Origin: Gnetum montanum
Lineage: Eukaryota; Streptophyta; Gnetopsida; Gnetales; Gnetaceae
DNA length: 64,000 nucleotides
Direction of reading: 5' to 3'
Assembly: GCA_015680685.1 (NCBI GenBank)
Contig: MNCI01029622.1
Span: forward strand, 1,034,554 to 1,098,553
Made by a program: the position numbers and the translations under genes. A model generated the notes under the pieces. It searched no databases. It saw only the letters and a list, made by a program, of their open reading frames with translations, and was not told the origin of the DNA. Position 1 is the stretch's first letter. The number at the start of each line of letters is the position of its first letter. Shown piece by piece: positions 44,032 to 57,359 of this stretch.

Positions 44032-47000
44032 TTAGATGTAGTACGACTTGAGGTACGAGTGATTCACCGGGTTGGCAAACTCATTGCCATCCATGTCAGC
44101 TAGCTTGAAGGCTCCATTCTCGAAGGCTTTGGTGACCATGTAAGGGCCTTCCCAATTGGATGAGAATTTTCTCACATGCTTGTGGACAACCTTAAGGATG
44201 TGCTCTCTCTTTTGTACTGGCCATCGATGTAGGTTTGCATGGTTCTTTTGTTATTACTTGCTCTAGTAGTGCTCTATGCGTCTCAGCGTTTGTGTGCACT
44301 CCTCCTCTATTGAGTCAAGGACAATGATCCATGACTCATTATTCTGGGCTTCAATCACAACATCCACGAGTAGCATCTAGAGTGATGGTACTTGCAACTC
44401 AAGAGGCAACACAGCTTCAGATCTGTAAATAAGGCTATAAGGAGTCTTACTTATCGTGGTTCTGCATGTTGTTCAGTAGGCCCATAAAATGTAGAGGATT
44501 TGCTCATGCCACCACCTCTTGTTGCTGCCAAGCATCCACTTTAGCAAGTTGAGGATGGACTTATAAGTAGCCTCCGCCTACCCATTTGCCTATGGATAGT
44601 ATGGCAAGGAGAATGATTGCTTGATGCCTAGGTTGCTATAGAAGGTTCAGGTTTCCGTACTACTGAATTGTGGCCCATTGTCAATCACAATAGTCATTGG
44701 AAGCCGAAACCTAGTCACGATGTTATCTAGGATGAAATGGCAGATTTACTAAGACATCATTTTCCTCAAGGGAATAGCTTCCACCCACTTAGTAAAATAC
44801 TCAGTGACGGTGATAATGAAGCTATGCCCTGTGGAAGACTTAGTCGTGATGGGTCCTATGAGGTCTAGTCCCCATCGTTGGAAAGGCCATGTGATTTGCT
44901 TTGGATGCAAGTCCGTAGGTGAGACGTGTATGAGATTTTCATATCTTTGGCATGTGTCACATGTCTTGACTTTTGATAGGTAGTCACGCTCCATGTAGGG
45001 CCAATAGTACCCTAGGCATCTAATTTTTGTAGTGATAGCCCTGGGTGCTATGTGTCCGCTACATAGCCCTGCATGTACTTCATTAACTACCTTCTATGCC
45101 TGCTCCCCACCCACACATGCCAGCAATATCCCATCATAAGAACATTAGCACAAGGCGTCATTCCCCATGAGCATATATTGGTGGGCGTGCTTTCGGATTG
45201 CATCTCTCTGAGTAGATGTCAATCCACTTGGGGGTTTTCCATGTTTCAGGTAGGCCTTAATGTTAGCGTACCACTCTTGGGTATCTGTAGCACTGATAGA
45301 GGCCACGTGTCCTACCTGAGTGATCGACACGGTACATTTATCAATTGAGGTTGGCATATTTGTGAATGAGTGTGATGGAATGTTTAATGCAAGGGTTGCT
45401 AAGGCATCTTCCATGGTGTTCTCATTGCATGGCACATGTTGCACATTTGTGATTGCAAATTGCTTAAGTAGGCTTTTTGCTAGGTCGCAGTAGGGTTGCA
45501 GGTACGTAGCTTTGTAGCCATAGACCCCGGTGATTTGATTCACAACTACTTGTGAATCATCGCAAATTGCCAAGTGTTGTATGCGTAATATTTGGGTAGA
45601 TGAGAGGCCTCTGAGTAGCCCCTCATATTCTACCATGTTGTTGGTGCAGGGGAACGTGGAATGATAAGCAAAAGGGTGCATTTCCTTAGAGGGAAACATA
45701 ATGACAGCACCAGCACTACCTCCTCACACGGTTGAAGTGTCATCGGAGTGTAGAGTAGCTTCTAGGTGTGAGGGGACGATGTTGATAGTGCCAACATGTT
45801 TGTCTAGGAATTTGGGGTCCATGGTTGTGTGGTCATTGAAGGGTGAGGTCGTAAGTTGCATTTCTATGGCTTTACCCTTAGTCGACGATTGGCTTACATA
45901 GTGTAGGTCGAACTCTGCGATTATTGCTTTCTATCGGGTTATCTTGCTGCTTTCATACAGGTTGTTAGTGATAGCCTGGAGTATGTTGCTTTTGCAAATG
46001 ATGTTGAATGCACTGTGAAATAGATAGTGCCTCCACTTCCTTAGTGCAAAGACTAAGGCAAGGAAATTCCTCTCTACTTTGTTGTTCTTTGCCTCATGTG
46101 CTATTAATGCGTGACTCAGGTAGTACACTGGTATCTCAGATTCGTCATCTCATTTCTGACATAGAAGTGCTATGATAGATGTGTCGAATGTGGCAAGGTA
46201 AATGAAGAAAGGCTTATCCCTTTGTGATGGATGCACAGTTGGAAGGTGCAAGAGCTCTTCCTTCAAGTCATCGAAGGCTTGTTGACACTGGGTTGTCCAC
46301 TCAAAGTCAACCCCTTTCTTTAGAAGATGTTGCATGGGGTGTAACTTGTCAGTCAACTTTGCTATGAACCTTCAGATGAACTGTACCCTACCTTGCAAGC
46401 CACATAATTCCTTAAGGTTTGCAGGAGGTGCCAGGTTGATGATGGCCTTGACTTTGTTAGGGTCCACTAGTATTCTGGCCTCCGATACCATGAATCCTAA
46501 CATGTGTGCAGTTTTCACACTGAAGACACAGTTCCTAGGATTAAGGTGTAAGTCTTGCATTTGGCAATACTTGAGGACTACTCCTAGATCACGGGGATGA
46601 TTAGCTACCTCCTTGGACTTGATTGCTATATCATCCATGTAGTTATTTAGTGTTTCTAGGATGTAATCGCTGAAGATGTAAGTCATGGCTCGCTGGTAGG
46701 TTGCTCCAGTATTCTTGAGCCCAAAAGGCATCATGGTGTAATAGAATGTCCTCCAAGGGGTGATGAAGGTTGTCATTAGCTAATGTTCTAGGTTGATGCA
46801 AATTTGGTTGTAGCCAAAAAGCCATCCATGAAGGATAGTAGAGCATGACCAACCATGGTGTCGATGAGTTGATTGATGCTTGGAAGTGGGAAGTTGTCCT
46901 TGATCGTTGCCTTGTTCAAATCCTGGAAGTCTATGTAGATTCATATTCCTCCCATTTTCTTGGAAACTACGATGATGTTGGACACCCATTCCAAATAATC

Positions 47001-47501
47001 AACTGCATGGATGAAAACAACTTGGTATAACTTGGTGATTTTGTCCCTTACGGCTAGTGCAATTTCTGGCTTGACTTTTCAAGCCTTCTACTTGATTGCC
47101 TTCATGTGCGGGTCTAGGACAATGTTGTGTTGTATTAGCCATAGGTCTAAACCCAACATGTCACTGTATGACCATGCGAAGACTTTGATGTTGTCTTGCA
47201 GAATTTTAGCTATGTTTTCGTGCATCTACGTGTCTAGGAGGGAGCTAAGATTTAACGTTTTTACCTCCCCCTTGGATGTGGTCACCGGCATCTCGAAGAG
47301 AGGATCCTTGGTTACATCCTCGACCTCCAAATCTAGGGTTTAAACTAGATTCTTGGGCCAGTCTAGGGTTGCTTCTAAGGACGCTATGGTACTAGCTATT
47401 GTTGACCCCTAGTCGATTAGGTTTGGGTTCAATTGTCTTGCGAGCTTGCGATGTGGACCTGCTAGAGCTAAAGGCATGGAGAGATCGCAATGAACTTCCA
47501 T
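44032..47501 (-). pseudogene. pol: pol of element B: RT, RNase H, second RNase H, integrase
   Basis: Starts at an ATG at 47501 (MEVHCDL) that aligns with Y's MACQCL. RT has MMPFGLKNTGATYQRA, an intact YMDD at 46630-46641 and LNPRNCVF. RNase H is at about 46356-45931 (FEWTTQCQQAF, YYLSHAL). The second RNase H is at 45699-45360 (CTNNMVEYEGLL). Integrase runs about 45150-44032 with CDTC, Asp in GLDLIGPI (about 44870), Asp in IDNG (about 44680), Glu in AEATYK, and C-terminal NPVNHSYLKSYYI. Catalytic residues I can place are intact, but stops and shifts are frequent, above all in the first 700 bp. It is less eroded than E's pol and more than Y's. Confidence 0.9.
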
Positions 47502-47624
47502 TTTCTGCTTAATCTGTCAACATGAGGTGAAAGCCTGCTTAAGAGGCACCTATTGGTAGCAATCGTGTACAATGAAAATTTGCAAAGAAATGATGAGATG
47601 TATGATGTAGAGATTATAATTTTT

Positions 47625-47900
47625 TCTAGTTTAAAGTCATGGAAGACCATTATGGCATGGAGATGCAGAGCTGCTAAAATAGGAAATGTAAAATTGTCAA
47701 CATGAGAATGTGAAACTACTAAGGCGAAAATGTCAAACTACCAATGCGAAAAAGTGAGATTGCTAGTTTAGTGTCATTGCAGACTACAAATGTATAATAG
47801 ATCAAAAAATGCTAGTTTAAGGTCTTTTCAGATCGTGAAAACTGCAACTACATTGGGGTTTGCTAGTTTAAGGTCTTTTCGACCATGATAATTGAAAATA
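47625..47900. repeat. Boundary repeats between B pol and antisense promoter
   Basis: Units such as 'gctagtttaaggtcttttcagatcgtg' recur at about 47630, 47757, 47810 and 47867. The remainder of 47502-48058 shows no gene. Upstream of pol on the minus strand, an AG-ending stretch (AAGCAG) lies 3 nt before the ATG. Confidence 0.7.
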
Positions 47901-48058
47901 TGTTTTTTCATTTTTTGGGAAAGCAGTCATTAGCTTGAAGCATGTCAAGGTTTTAATGCTAATATGCTATGATATCGTGATGAGGTGCTACGCTGTACAA
48001 TGCATTCTGCATTAAATGGAGAGAGAGGATGGCAAGTTTCCCTTTTTACCATTATGGC

Positions 48059-48068
48059 CATAAATAGG
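48059..48068 (+). promoter_or_regulatory. TATA-like box of B's antisense gene
   Basis: CATAAATAGG lies about 145 bp upstream of the exon 1 ATG (48213). It is in the same relative place as the boxes in Y and E but a weaker match. Confidence 0.5.
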
Positions 48069-48212
48069 GATTAAACCTTGGTAAGCTTGCCATTCTCACC
48101 GTAAGAGCACAGAGCCGATATTCGGAACACAAGGCAATTTTAGAGTGATTGTGCCAATAGCGAGCAAGGCAATTTTCTGTGTAGTGTTAACGAAGAGTTT
48201 GCAAGTAGGACG

Positions 48213-51200
48213 ATGGCCCCGAGGAAGCAATGCAGGAACTTGGCACTTGCGAAGGTCAAGGAGGTGAAGCAAACCCTAGGGCATGTGACACAAGCACGTG
48301 TCATGGTGTGGAAGGACACGCCATTGATCCAGTAGGCTACCATGCTTCCTATATTTTTTCGTGATTCTGCTATTATTTTTTTCTTCTGTTGTTCTCTACT
48401 TTCATTTTGCATCCTAGTTTTAGCCATTTACATTTTCTATTATCGTGTTGTTTTGGAATTTGCACCGCTGCTACCACCATTTTGGCCGTGATGAGTGTAG
48501 AAACATTACACCATCGTTGCATGCAAGGTCGCTTAAACCGCCACCACCATAGTTGTCATAATCGTGGGGGTTCGGATAGTCTAAGCTACTTGGCTTTCGG
48601 ATGGTGTGACATAGGACCCTCGGGAGGGCTGGGCCATGGATGATGTAAGAGTGCAACATGTGTTCTATCGGGGCATATTGTTAATTACCCTGTTAGGGTT
48701 AATTGCTCTCTATTACTATGCTAGTCTATTCTTGCTATGCTACCACTTTCATGTTCTTACTACGCTCTGTGTGGGAAGAGGGTTATGATATGCTATATGC
48801 GTGGACTGTTAAGTATTGCTACTTTGCATGTGTATTGCACTTAGACATGATGCTAACACTTGCTGATTGCATTGTGCAGAATGGGGCTAAGGCCAATGCT
48901 GATCATTTTAGAAATAAGAGGGGTCCTGTGTCATGTGAGCAAACGCATAGCCAATGATCTCCCTCCTTAGATACACATGGGAGAGCGAGGAATCTAGTTC
49001 AGGAAAGGTGCACAAAACTTCTTGCAATTCCTCCTTAACCACTTTAGTGTGATCGTTTGGTCGTCCCTAGAGGAGGAGAAGGCAGCGGCATAACAAAAGT
49101 CATTTTTCCTGGGGAAAGTTAGGGCATTCTAAGGTTTTTGACTGATGTGGCAATCATGTGCAGGCAGGGGGAAGGATTCAATCAGCACCCAAAAGGGTTA
49201 AGGTGTTTGGATTGTATCTGGGAGATGCTTGAGTACAATTGCTACCACCGTTTCAACACACTATTCCTTGCATGTTTTATGACAACGTGCTTCCAGAGCC
49301 CATAGGGTACTATCTACTGTGCTAGTGGGTGAGTTTTGTAGTATTGCTTCACTGTGTTGTGTGATGCTGGCCATGTTGGCCAAATGCTAATAATGTGTGA
49401 TTGTTACCAGGTTCCTCATCAATAACAATGGGGTTCACGACTAACCGGGTCTACTGGCTACAACACAGATAGCCCTTCAAGAGTTCTCTTCCACTGAGAA
49501 CCTACGGGTGGGCGTGAGTGGTCAATGCAGAGGTGAATATCACAACTACCTAGGCCTATATCACATTCTCTATGATCAGTGCAAGGGGCAGGGTTGGCTG
49601 GATGAGGAGTGGATAGAACCCTTCAAACTGGTCATGGTTGAACAAGTTCTGGTTGAACTTCCACTATTCCCCTTACCGTATAGGCCCGGTAGGCCAGATA
49701 GTAAGTCTTACATGGCTAAGTGTCTTTGCAATCTTTGTACTTTCTACATTTTTAAGCTAAATGTTTTTTTGCGAAAACTGTTGCAGGGGCAAAGAAGCCC
49801 TAGGAGGTGACGGTGGTAACCACCGAGGTGCAAGGGGTGAACATGTACTTCAAATATGATGAAGTAGAGCCAAGCCAACATTCGATAAACCATGCGGACT
49901 CGGACTCCTTAGTCCAGAAAATCCAAGAGGCTAGGCTTATGGATCAATTCATGGCCCCGAATCCGAGCATTCCTACCACTGAGATTCTCTCCTTGGTCAA
50001 CTCCTTTTCTAAAAAGGTGAGCCACTTCCACATGCACATACGGGGCATGCAGGTGGTCATTGAAATCAATGACCAGCTGTTCATGAACCTATTTGGAGTT
50101 CCTAGTGATGGCATCCTCATAGGGTTGAAGGGAAAGAAGGAGCTGACCCTTCAGAAGAAGGATATTTAGGAGTGGTTGGGGATTGCTAAGGAGCGAAAGG
50201 GGCTCCCCATGGAGAAGCTTAAAGATGGGCCTGCCAAGGATATTTACCCTGTCTTCCATGCTCGTGTGTTCCCCCTACCCAAGGGAAGGTCCTGGGGCTT
50301 GAGCAAGCCTGGATAATGTAGGAGGTCATGGAAGAGGGGGCCCGTTAGAATTGGGCTAGCTTTCTATGTAAAGGCTTGCAGGCTGAAATATTGGGACTCT
50401 ACCAGAAGTTGGAGTCCCGCTCCAACATACATTATGCCTTCTACATAGGCTGTCTAAAGTGGTTCACGGAGTTTCTGGTGGTTCACGAGAATGGAGTCTG
50501 GGTCATGAAAAATTGCAACCAAATTTCTAGATCATGGATTTGCCAGATCCTCTAGACCATCTAAGCCCATGATCCCCTAGAAATAATTGGGAAGCCGCTA
50601 TGTGTAACGACTATGGATTAGGTGGCTCATGATGTTCATGGCTAGGAAAGCATAGGAGAGATGGCCCCTACTATAGCCAGTAGCATGTCACGGGGGGAAC
50701 GTCTCATAGTCGAGACTATGCCTAAAGAGTTGCAGTAGAAGAGGCTTCCCCCAGCTAAGGAGACCCTTCACATGGAGGAAGAGGAGGGGTGAAGACTATG
50801 GCTTAAACTACAGAGGACGCAACCCCCCATTGGTAAACTCTTTTGTGTAATGCTCACTTTGTTACTGTCTTCTACATTATGCTACGCTAGGCGGTGTAGT
50901 GTAGCATAGCACTAGCTTTAAGTTAACTTTTTTTGTACTAATGCAAACATGCTTCTCTGTTGGTAGAGGAAGAAGAAGAAGAAGAAGGTAATGAGGAAGT
51001 GTAGGCTCCTAAGTTGGAGGTAACAAATAAAGACATAGAGGCCCTAGTTGTGGAAGAAAGGGCCCTAGTCAAGAATAAAGGAGCTTCTATCGCTAAGGTA
51101 GGAGCTCTTGTCATTAGGGAGAATCCTCCTACCAATGAGGAGGGAACTCCCTGGAATAAAAAAGATGCTAGTCTCTTAAAAGGAAAGGTACCAGCGCATA

Positions 51201-52650
51201 AAGAAGAGACTTGTGCAGACTCGGTAGGACCTTCTGCCAAGGATACTACCATTGTTTTGCATTAGCCAGAAGGGAGACCGCAGCTGGATGCTGGTGAGTT
51301 CGGCAATATGTATACCTTGTCATAGGTCCCTTTTGACCATTGATAATATGTTTAGTCATGTAACAGGAACTACCGTTGATGGTGTAGGACCTCCTCTGAC
51401 TCATGCGAAATCATGGGCCGAGATCCCTAACAAGCTTGCATTCATGTAGGGAATCGTTGATGACATGATCAATCGCCTTCGGCAGGTGGACCTTGACGCG
51501 GGTAAGTAGTAGTGTTAGATGTTCTCATGTTCTTATACTAGAATTTTGTTGAGATTGCTAACTTTGCTATGCTAACATGATTGTTATGCTCTTTGTGTCA
51601 TGGTAGCCTCTCGACTCAAATGGGACTCGGCACAACCTTTGAAAGTTAGTGCTATGCCTACATTCCCACCTGAAGTGACCAAAGTGTCTTGTGTTGCATA
51701 CAACGAGGCATGCAAATGCATTTTGCACTCAGCACCCTCCTTGTGGGAGTATAAGCGTGTCAATGCAGACCTATGGAAATAGGTCCAAAGGGTTGAGCAA
51801 AGAGAGGCTGACTTGGTTGCTGAAGCGGAGGATCTTAGGTCGAGGAATGAGTTTCTCATAGCCCGTGACACTAATAATGAGGACTAGCACATGGATGTAA
51901 TAGACTATGCCAAGTTTTGGACTATTGCATGTCAGAACATTAAAGTCACTCGTGAGATAATTGAACACTAGATGCAGATGGACTTGCTAGCCCATAAGTG
52001 TAAGGATCTGAAAGACTTCAGCGCCAAGGTTTACCAATGGGGGTAGTCCTAGAGAAATCATAAACACATAAATAAATGGGAAAATGCCACCCATTGTAAA
52101 CTGTATAAGGATGCTGCTATGGAGGCATTTACGTATGAAGCATTCATAAATGCCATTGACACTTCTGAGGCCTATTCCAAGTTTAAGAAGCAGGTAAAGG
52201 TTATGGAATGTTCTAACTTGAAATTGGACCTTTCCACAGGAGAGATTGCAACCGTCTCCCTTTCTCGAGGAGCACCAAGGTGGACAAATACTGAAAGGGA
52301 GAGAGCTACTATAGATGTTGAACCTAGCAAACGGCGTTGGATGGACATCATGGCAGAGGAGGTCTGGTGCTACCTCAGGCTCGATTTAGACTGAATACCT
52401 TTTGAGACAGACGTAGGCCCTTCTCAGGTTAGTCTCTTTCTACCATGTTAATGCTCATGCTCTATTGTAGTTTACGCTTGTTGCCCTCGCTGACAACTTC
52501 ACTCCCATGATGCAGGCTCCAGATGAGGGCACAAGGCCCATAGAGGGAGGGAATGAAGAACTAGTAGAGGGCGACGTAGGGGAAGGCGATGCAAAAAGAA
52601 ATTATGCAGGAACAAATGGTGAAGGTGATGCAAACAGAGATAACCCATGA
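48213..52650 (+). pseudogene. Antisense eight-exon gene of element B, product unknown
   Basis: Exons 48213-48331, 48880-49328, 49411-49700, 49787-50832, 50967-51293, 51367-51501, 51607-52427 and 52516-52650. Introns are 548, 82, 86, 134, 73, 105 and 88 nt, all GT-AG. The total is about 3.3 kb. Exon 1 is basic (MAPRKQCRN). Exon 3 has QGWLDEEW, like GWLHEDW in Y. Exon 4 has LFGVPSDG, like LFGMPADG in Y. Exon 6 has WAEIPNKLAFM. Exon 7 holds a probable coiled coil and a GEIATVSLSRGAPRW segment matching GEVSIGEFPLRHPTW in Y. Exon 8 is an open 45-codon acidic Gly/Asp tail ending TGA. Stops in exons 2, 4, 5, 6 and 7 show decay. Function is not assigned. Confidence 0.82.
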
Positions 52651-52829
52651 CAGCATGGGATTTTTTTTTGTAATTTTGAATTTTTGAATTTTCGTAATGA
52701 ATTTTGCAAAAAAAATTTAAAGGCAACAATTTTGAATGAAGTAAAGAGAATTTTGCGAAACAGAAATTGATTTTTGTTCTAAATTTTGTATTGCATATGT
52801 GCATTTTGTGTAAAATGTTCATGCTTTCA

Positions 52830-53070
52830 TGTGCTAGTTTTAGGCCATTTCGGGCCTTTATGTAATACGCCAAACAGATGATACGTTAATAACTTGAACA
52901 ATGGCTAACTGGTAACTTATGCTAGTTTTATGCCATTTCAAGCCATTGCTAGTTTTAAGCCATTTTTAGGCTATTCCTAGTTTTAGGCCGTTTTGGGCCA
53001 TAGCTAGTTTTAGGCCATTTCGGGCCATAGTGTAGCATAGTTTTAGGTTGTTTTGGGCCATAGCATAGCA
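52830..53070. repeat. Boundary repeat array between antisense gene end and protease (B)
   Basis: Six or seven units of 'gctagttttaggccatttcgggccat'. This is the exact counterpart of Y's 'ggggcccgaaatggccttaaac' array. It sits where the two genes converge. Confidence 0.88.
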
Positions 53071-53149
53071 TGCCAAAAGGATGTTAACAAAGGAAAAGGA
53101 AGTGAATGCACAAGATATGGCAACTGGACAAGAAGTAGTGGGATTACTA

Positions 53150-54500
53150 CGCTATGCGTAGCTACTTCCTGACTTGTCGTGGGTTGATCGGGACGTAAGG
53201 TCGAGGCATTTCACCAGGGCTCTCGTTCACATCATTGTCCTCTACTTGGAAGGGCAACTCAACCCATGCACTTTTGTTTTGGTAATTGGCTTGCTAAGCT
53301 GGTTCTCCAGTTGGATGGTTAATGTGCATGTAAGCAGGCGGTTCGTTCTTAGACGTTATGACCTCTAAGCCCTTCTCTGTTTCTATGTTACTAATAGCTT
53401 GTGCTGCTACTTCGTCACCATAGATCACCAGCTCCCTACCTGCATATGGTAGGTGGATTTCTTTATGTATGGATGAGGAGACAACCCTAAGTTGTGCTAA
53501 CTATGATCTCCCCAAGATCAGGTTAACCTAGGCATTTCCTCAACCATGATGAACGTTGCGTTTGTGGGGAACTAGTCCCCTGCTACGAAGTCCATGTGGA
53601 CCATGCCCTTTACTAGGATGTGTGCCCCATTGAAAAACCTTAGAGATGATGTTGTTGTGGGTTTGATTTGGTTGACCAAGCCCAACTTGTCCACAATAGG
53701 GAAGGGGATGACGTTCCTGGCGGCCCCATCATCAACATGTACCCTTCGGATCCAGTGTTGGCTGACCTAGATTATGATGAAAAGGGATGCCATTGTCACC
53801 TAACCCCTGTTGGGATCTTTCCTAATGGTGTCATCACTGAAAGTCAATTGGGATGGCTCAGGCTCTGCGGGTGTAGGGGGAATCATGATTGAGTGGATTG
53901 CTTCCTCTTCTGCTGGCATGTCTTCGTTGACCAGAATCACTGTCAACATGCAGATCAGATCCTCACGGTGGGGAATGGATGTCATGATCAGGTCGTACAG
54001 GCTCAGTGAAGTGTTTTTCTACTTTAGAGCCTATTTGACTTGAGTGAGGGCATCCAAAAGGTTTTGTCCAACCTCTTTTCTATTTCTTTTCTCTTCTTCA
54101 ATTTGTCCCAGAAGATGAATTTCCCAAGGAGGAGAAACTTTGGGTCTAGGTTTAGACCCTTTTTGGCAGGGTGGCATGGACTACACTGTTGTAGTAACAT
54201 TCGTCTTTGGTGATGAGTGCTTAGGCATAGGGGGTGGAGACATAGACTTGGGAATACCTTGGATGGTAGTTCCTCTTAACGTCCCACCTGTGAAACACAC
54301 TTCCTATTTCTTAGGAAGAGAAGGTTGTTTAGCTGTTTCATGCAGGGCAGGGGCTATTGAATGAGTCAACTGCCTAATGATGAAAGGTGCTAATGGTGTT
54401 AGCGGGTGAAGTAGCACGGTTTCGCTAACAGGTGGCACAGAGATAAATGACCATGGAGGGAATTTCAGAATAAATGGCTGTTGCAAGCTTTGATTAGCTG
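53150..54500 (-). pseudogene. Element B linker and aspartic protease
   Basis: Minus strand. Linker remnants PFILKFP and PFIIRQL (54480-54350) correspond to the PFVVRVP repeats of Y. A segment with MTSIPHREDL.CML follows (about 53985-53800). The protease active site VHVDDGAARNV is near 53752-53720. Further downstream the frame breaks repeatedly. The end near 53150 is inferred from the start of the repeat array. Confidence 0.8.
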
Positions 54501-56903
54501 CTCATGATGTTGGTGCATGGTGTTGATGATGTAACCAACATTTTTGGAGTCGAGGGGGTCTATGTAGAAATGCATAGATTGGCTTTCAGGATGCACTAGG
54601 TTGCTTTCATCCAACATCAGGTTTCCCTAGTCGATCAATCTCTAGATGTCATCCTGCAACACCAGACAGTAATCCGTGTTTTGACCACACTATTGGTGGT
54701 AGTTACAACACTTGTCCAGCCTGAAACCCTTAGGAACTGGGGGCTTATTGGGTAGGGCCAAAGAGAGGTTCCTACGGAGCTCGCAATAGCATTGATGTCT
54801 GTTGATTTCTTCTTGAGAAATTTGCTTGTATTGCATGTGCCCTGTTGCCAATAGCTATGTTAGAAGTTCTAAAGGCTTGAGAGGTAGTGGGGTGTACTTT
54901 GAGCAATCTTTATGCTCAAAGTTTGGCTTGGGATGCGCAGATGTCTCAGGTGTAGGAATCGAAGGTTGTGACATGTTGCCCTGCTTGGGCATGGGGTTAG
55001 CTATAGGTATAGCTGATTTCTTATTTCTCTTGTTACCGCTGTTACTAGCTCAGGGCTTGGCCTCAGTCGCCATAGCGGCCATTGTGGTTGTTGGGGCTTT
55101 ACCCTTATCCTTATTTGTGAAGGTGCTTTTGTAAGAAATGTAGGCCAGGTCTTTACTTGCCTTAGCCGCATCCTATATACTCTTAGTCTGAGTGAAGGCG
55201 TGACTAAGAGTGCAAGGGATGAGGTAGTATAGTTTAGACTTGATAAATTCATTCACTACACCTTTAAATATGACCAACAAGTGGGGTTCCATGATGGGCT
55301 CACAGATTTCGTTAAGGGTCGCTCTCCATTGTTGGATGAACTTGTGGACCAATTCTAGAGGCTCCTGCTTCACACTCATCAGCTAATCCAGTGTGATTTT
55401 TGGCTTCAAGTTATACTTGAAGAACGTCATGAACTGGGTTAGAAGCTTTTCTAATGTTGAAATGGATGAGCATGGTAGCACGCAATACCAGTCTAAAGCT
55501 CTCTTGGCTAGGGACATGGTAAAGACACAAATGATCATGTGTGTCCATTGTTGCAATAGAAGAGACTCGAACCTAAAGGTAACTAGATGTGTGTTGGGAT
55601 CTCCCTCCCCCTTGTACTTCATGAAGTGTGGGAGAGACATCCCTAGGGGTAACGTAAGAGTAGGGATTACAGGGCTAATAGGGTCATTCATGTAAAATTC
55701 CATGACTTATACTGTGTTGGACCCAACACCCTTGAGGCATTTGATTTCCTTAGTGAGGGTCTGTATGAGCTGGAATGCTTGGTCTAGACCTTACGATGGT
55801 GTAGGTGGTTGCGGAACTACCGGGGCAGCTGCCACCTATGGAATGTCAGGGGTTGTGGTGTGACCCATCGACGTTATCATTGGGGTAGCCCCCGCAAGAG
55901 GTGTTGCTTGCATTGCCCACCACTTGGTAGGTGGTGCTATTAGAACAACAACTATAGTTTGATCCACCGGATAGACTACTTGTGTCACCGGAAGAACAGA
56001 CCATAGCCCCATGTTAGGTTGTACCGTTTGCGGGATTTGGTAGGTCTGAGGGCAAACATAATGAGACATCTGTGATGGTTTTGATATAGGTGAAGAAGTG
56101 AATGGGGTCCACCATGTGGACAGCCCTAGGCCCACCAGAGTGGGTGGAATAGATGTGAATGTAGGAATGAAAATGGAAGTTGCATAACATTGCAAAGAAG
56201 GTACAACATGAACATGTGGTAGGGTAGTCATGATTGGTGTGCGATGCGCTACAGGAATGGGTTGTTGAATAGTTTTTGGAGCCATAGTCGTTGTAAATGA
56301 AATAGGAGGATAAGGGCGTTGATACATAGGGAAGGTGACATGGATACCCATTGCAATTGTAGTTGTAGGCTATGGGAGCATAGGCGTGATGACAAAGGGA
56401 GTAGTGACAGACAACAGGTTGGCCCAGAAAGACTGGGTAGGAGGGATAGGAATGGGGTTGGTTGGACCTCCCTTGTCAGATTGGAAATTGAGTTTCTCCT
56501 GTCTATTCTGAAAAGTGTCATCCTAGTTGGATGCTATGTCCTATTGCTTTCTAAGCCTAGCCAATTAGATTAGTTGGTCTAAAAGCCTTTGGTTTGCCTA
56601 TGTCAAAGTTATGGAAATGCTGAGAGTTGGAACAAATTCCTTCCCATCACAGTAAGCGAACTCAAAGCTACGTTTATCTTTGAGTTCGTGTACATCCAAA
56701 GGCAGGTTTTCCAGAACCTTCGCACATAGGAAGTTGTAACACTCATGTTGCTGGGCCAAGCCCTCAAGTCCCCAATTTTGGATCCTAAGGGATCGACGTG
56801 TTTCCAGCATTAGGTTCAGTAGTTGTTCGACACCAGTGGTGCCTTGAACTGTGATGGGGACCTCCACATTGAAGGTGTTAATAGTGGTAATTATAGAAGT
56901 CAT
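54501..56903 (-). pseudogene. gag: gag of element B
   Basis: Starts at an ATG at 56903. The N-terminal RRSLRIQ block and an HECYNFLCAKV segment match Y. A proline-rich stretch follows (56351-55836). The Gag domain is at 55703-55173 (MEFYMNDPISPVIPTLTLP, YKGEGDPNTHLVTF, KRALDWYCVLP, FIQQWRATLNEI, GVVNEFIKSKLYYL). The zinc knuckle region is near 54710-54665 (CCNYHQ...NTDYC), with the C-x2-H half and the final Cys retained. Stops and shifts split it into at least five pieces. Confidence 0.87.
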
Positions 56904-57334
56904 TGCTACTAAGCTAGAAAATTTTGCAAATGCAAAAGGTAAGGAAATTAGAAAGCTATGTAGTTTTGCAAATTGAGAAGAGCAAACAAGTTGGCAAACA
57001 ATAAAAGGAAGGCTTTATGTCTTGCCAGGCTCCCGAGGAATCGTCGATGTGACCGACCTGTACCACACGATGCGTAAAGAACTGAAAAGGGTGTTGCATT
57101 TATGCTAGTGCACCATAGGGTACAGGGCACATGTAAGACTACTGTAAGATAGGCAAGTCAACTGGTGACCGAAGGCTTTATGTCCTGTAGGGTTCTCGGG
57201 GAACGGTCAAGGCGACCGATCTACACCGTACGATGCGTAAACAACCACAGAAGGGTGTCAAGTTTATGATAATGTGTATCAAGATGAAAAAGGCTTACAA
57301 GACTATTGTGACACGTAGAAAAGGCACCAAAAGT
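56904..57334 (-). other. gag leader of element B with a 163-bp tandem repeat
   Basis: Two copies of a ~100-bp conserved block, 'ggctttatgtc...acgatgcgtaaa...gggtgt', start at 57011 and 57174, a 163-bp period. No gene is seen. The leader extends from the PBS to the gag ATG. Confidence 0.75.
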
Positions 57335-57352
57335 GCCCTCCTTCTAGTGCCA
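57335..57352 (-). promoter_or_regulatory. Primer-binding site of element B
   Basis: Minus-strand TGGCACTAGAAGGAGGGC starts 7 nt from the LTR end. It agrees with the Y and A sites, which supports a single primer type for all three. The tRNA is not assigned. Confidence 0.8.
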
Positions 57353-57359
57353 TAAAGAC

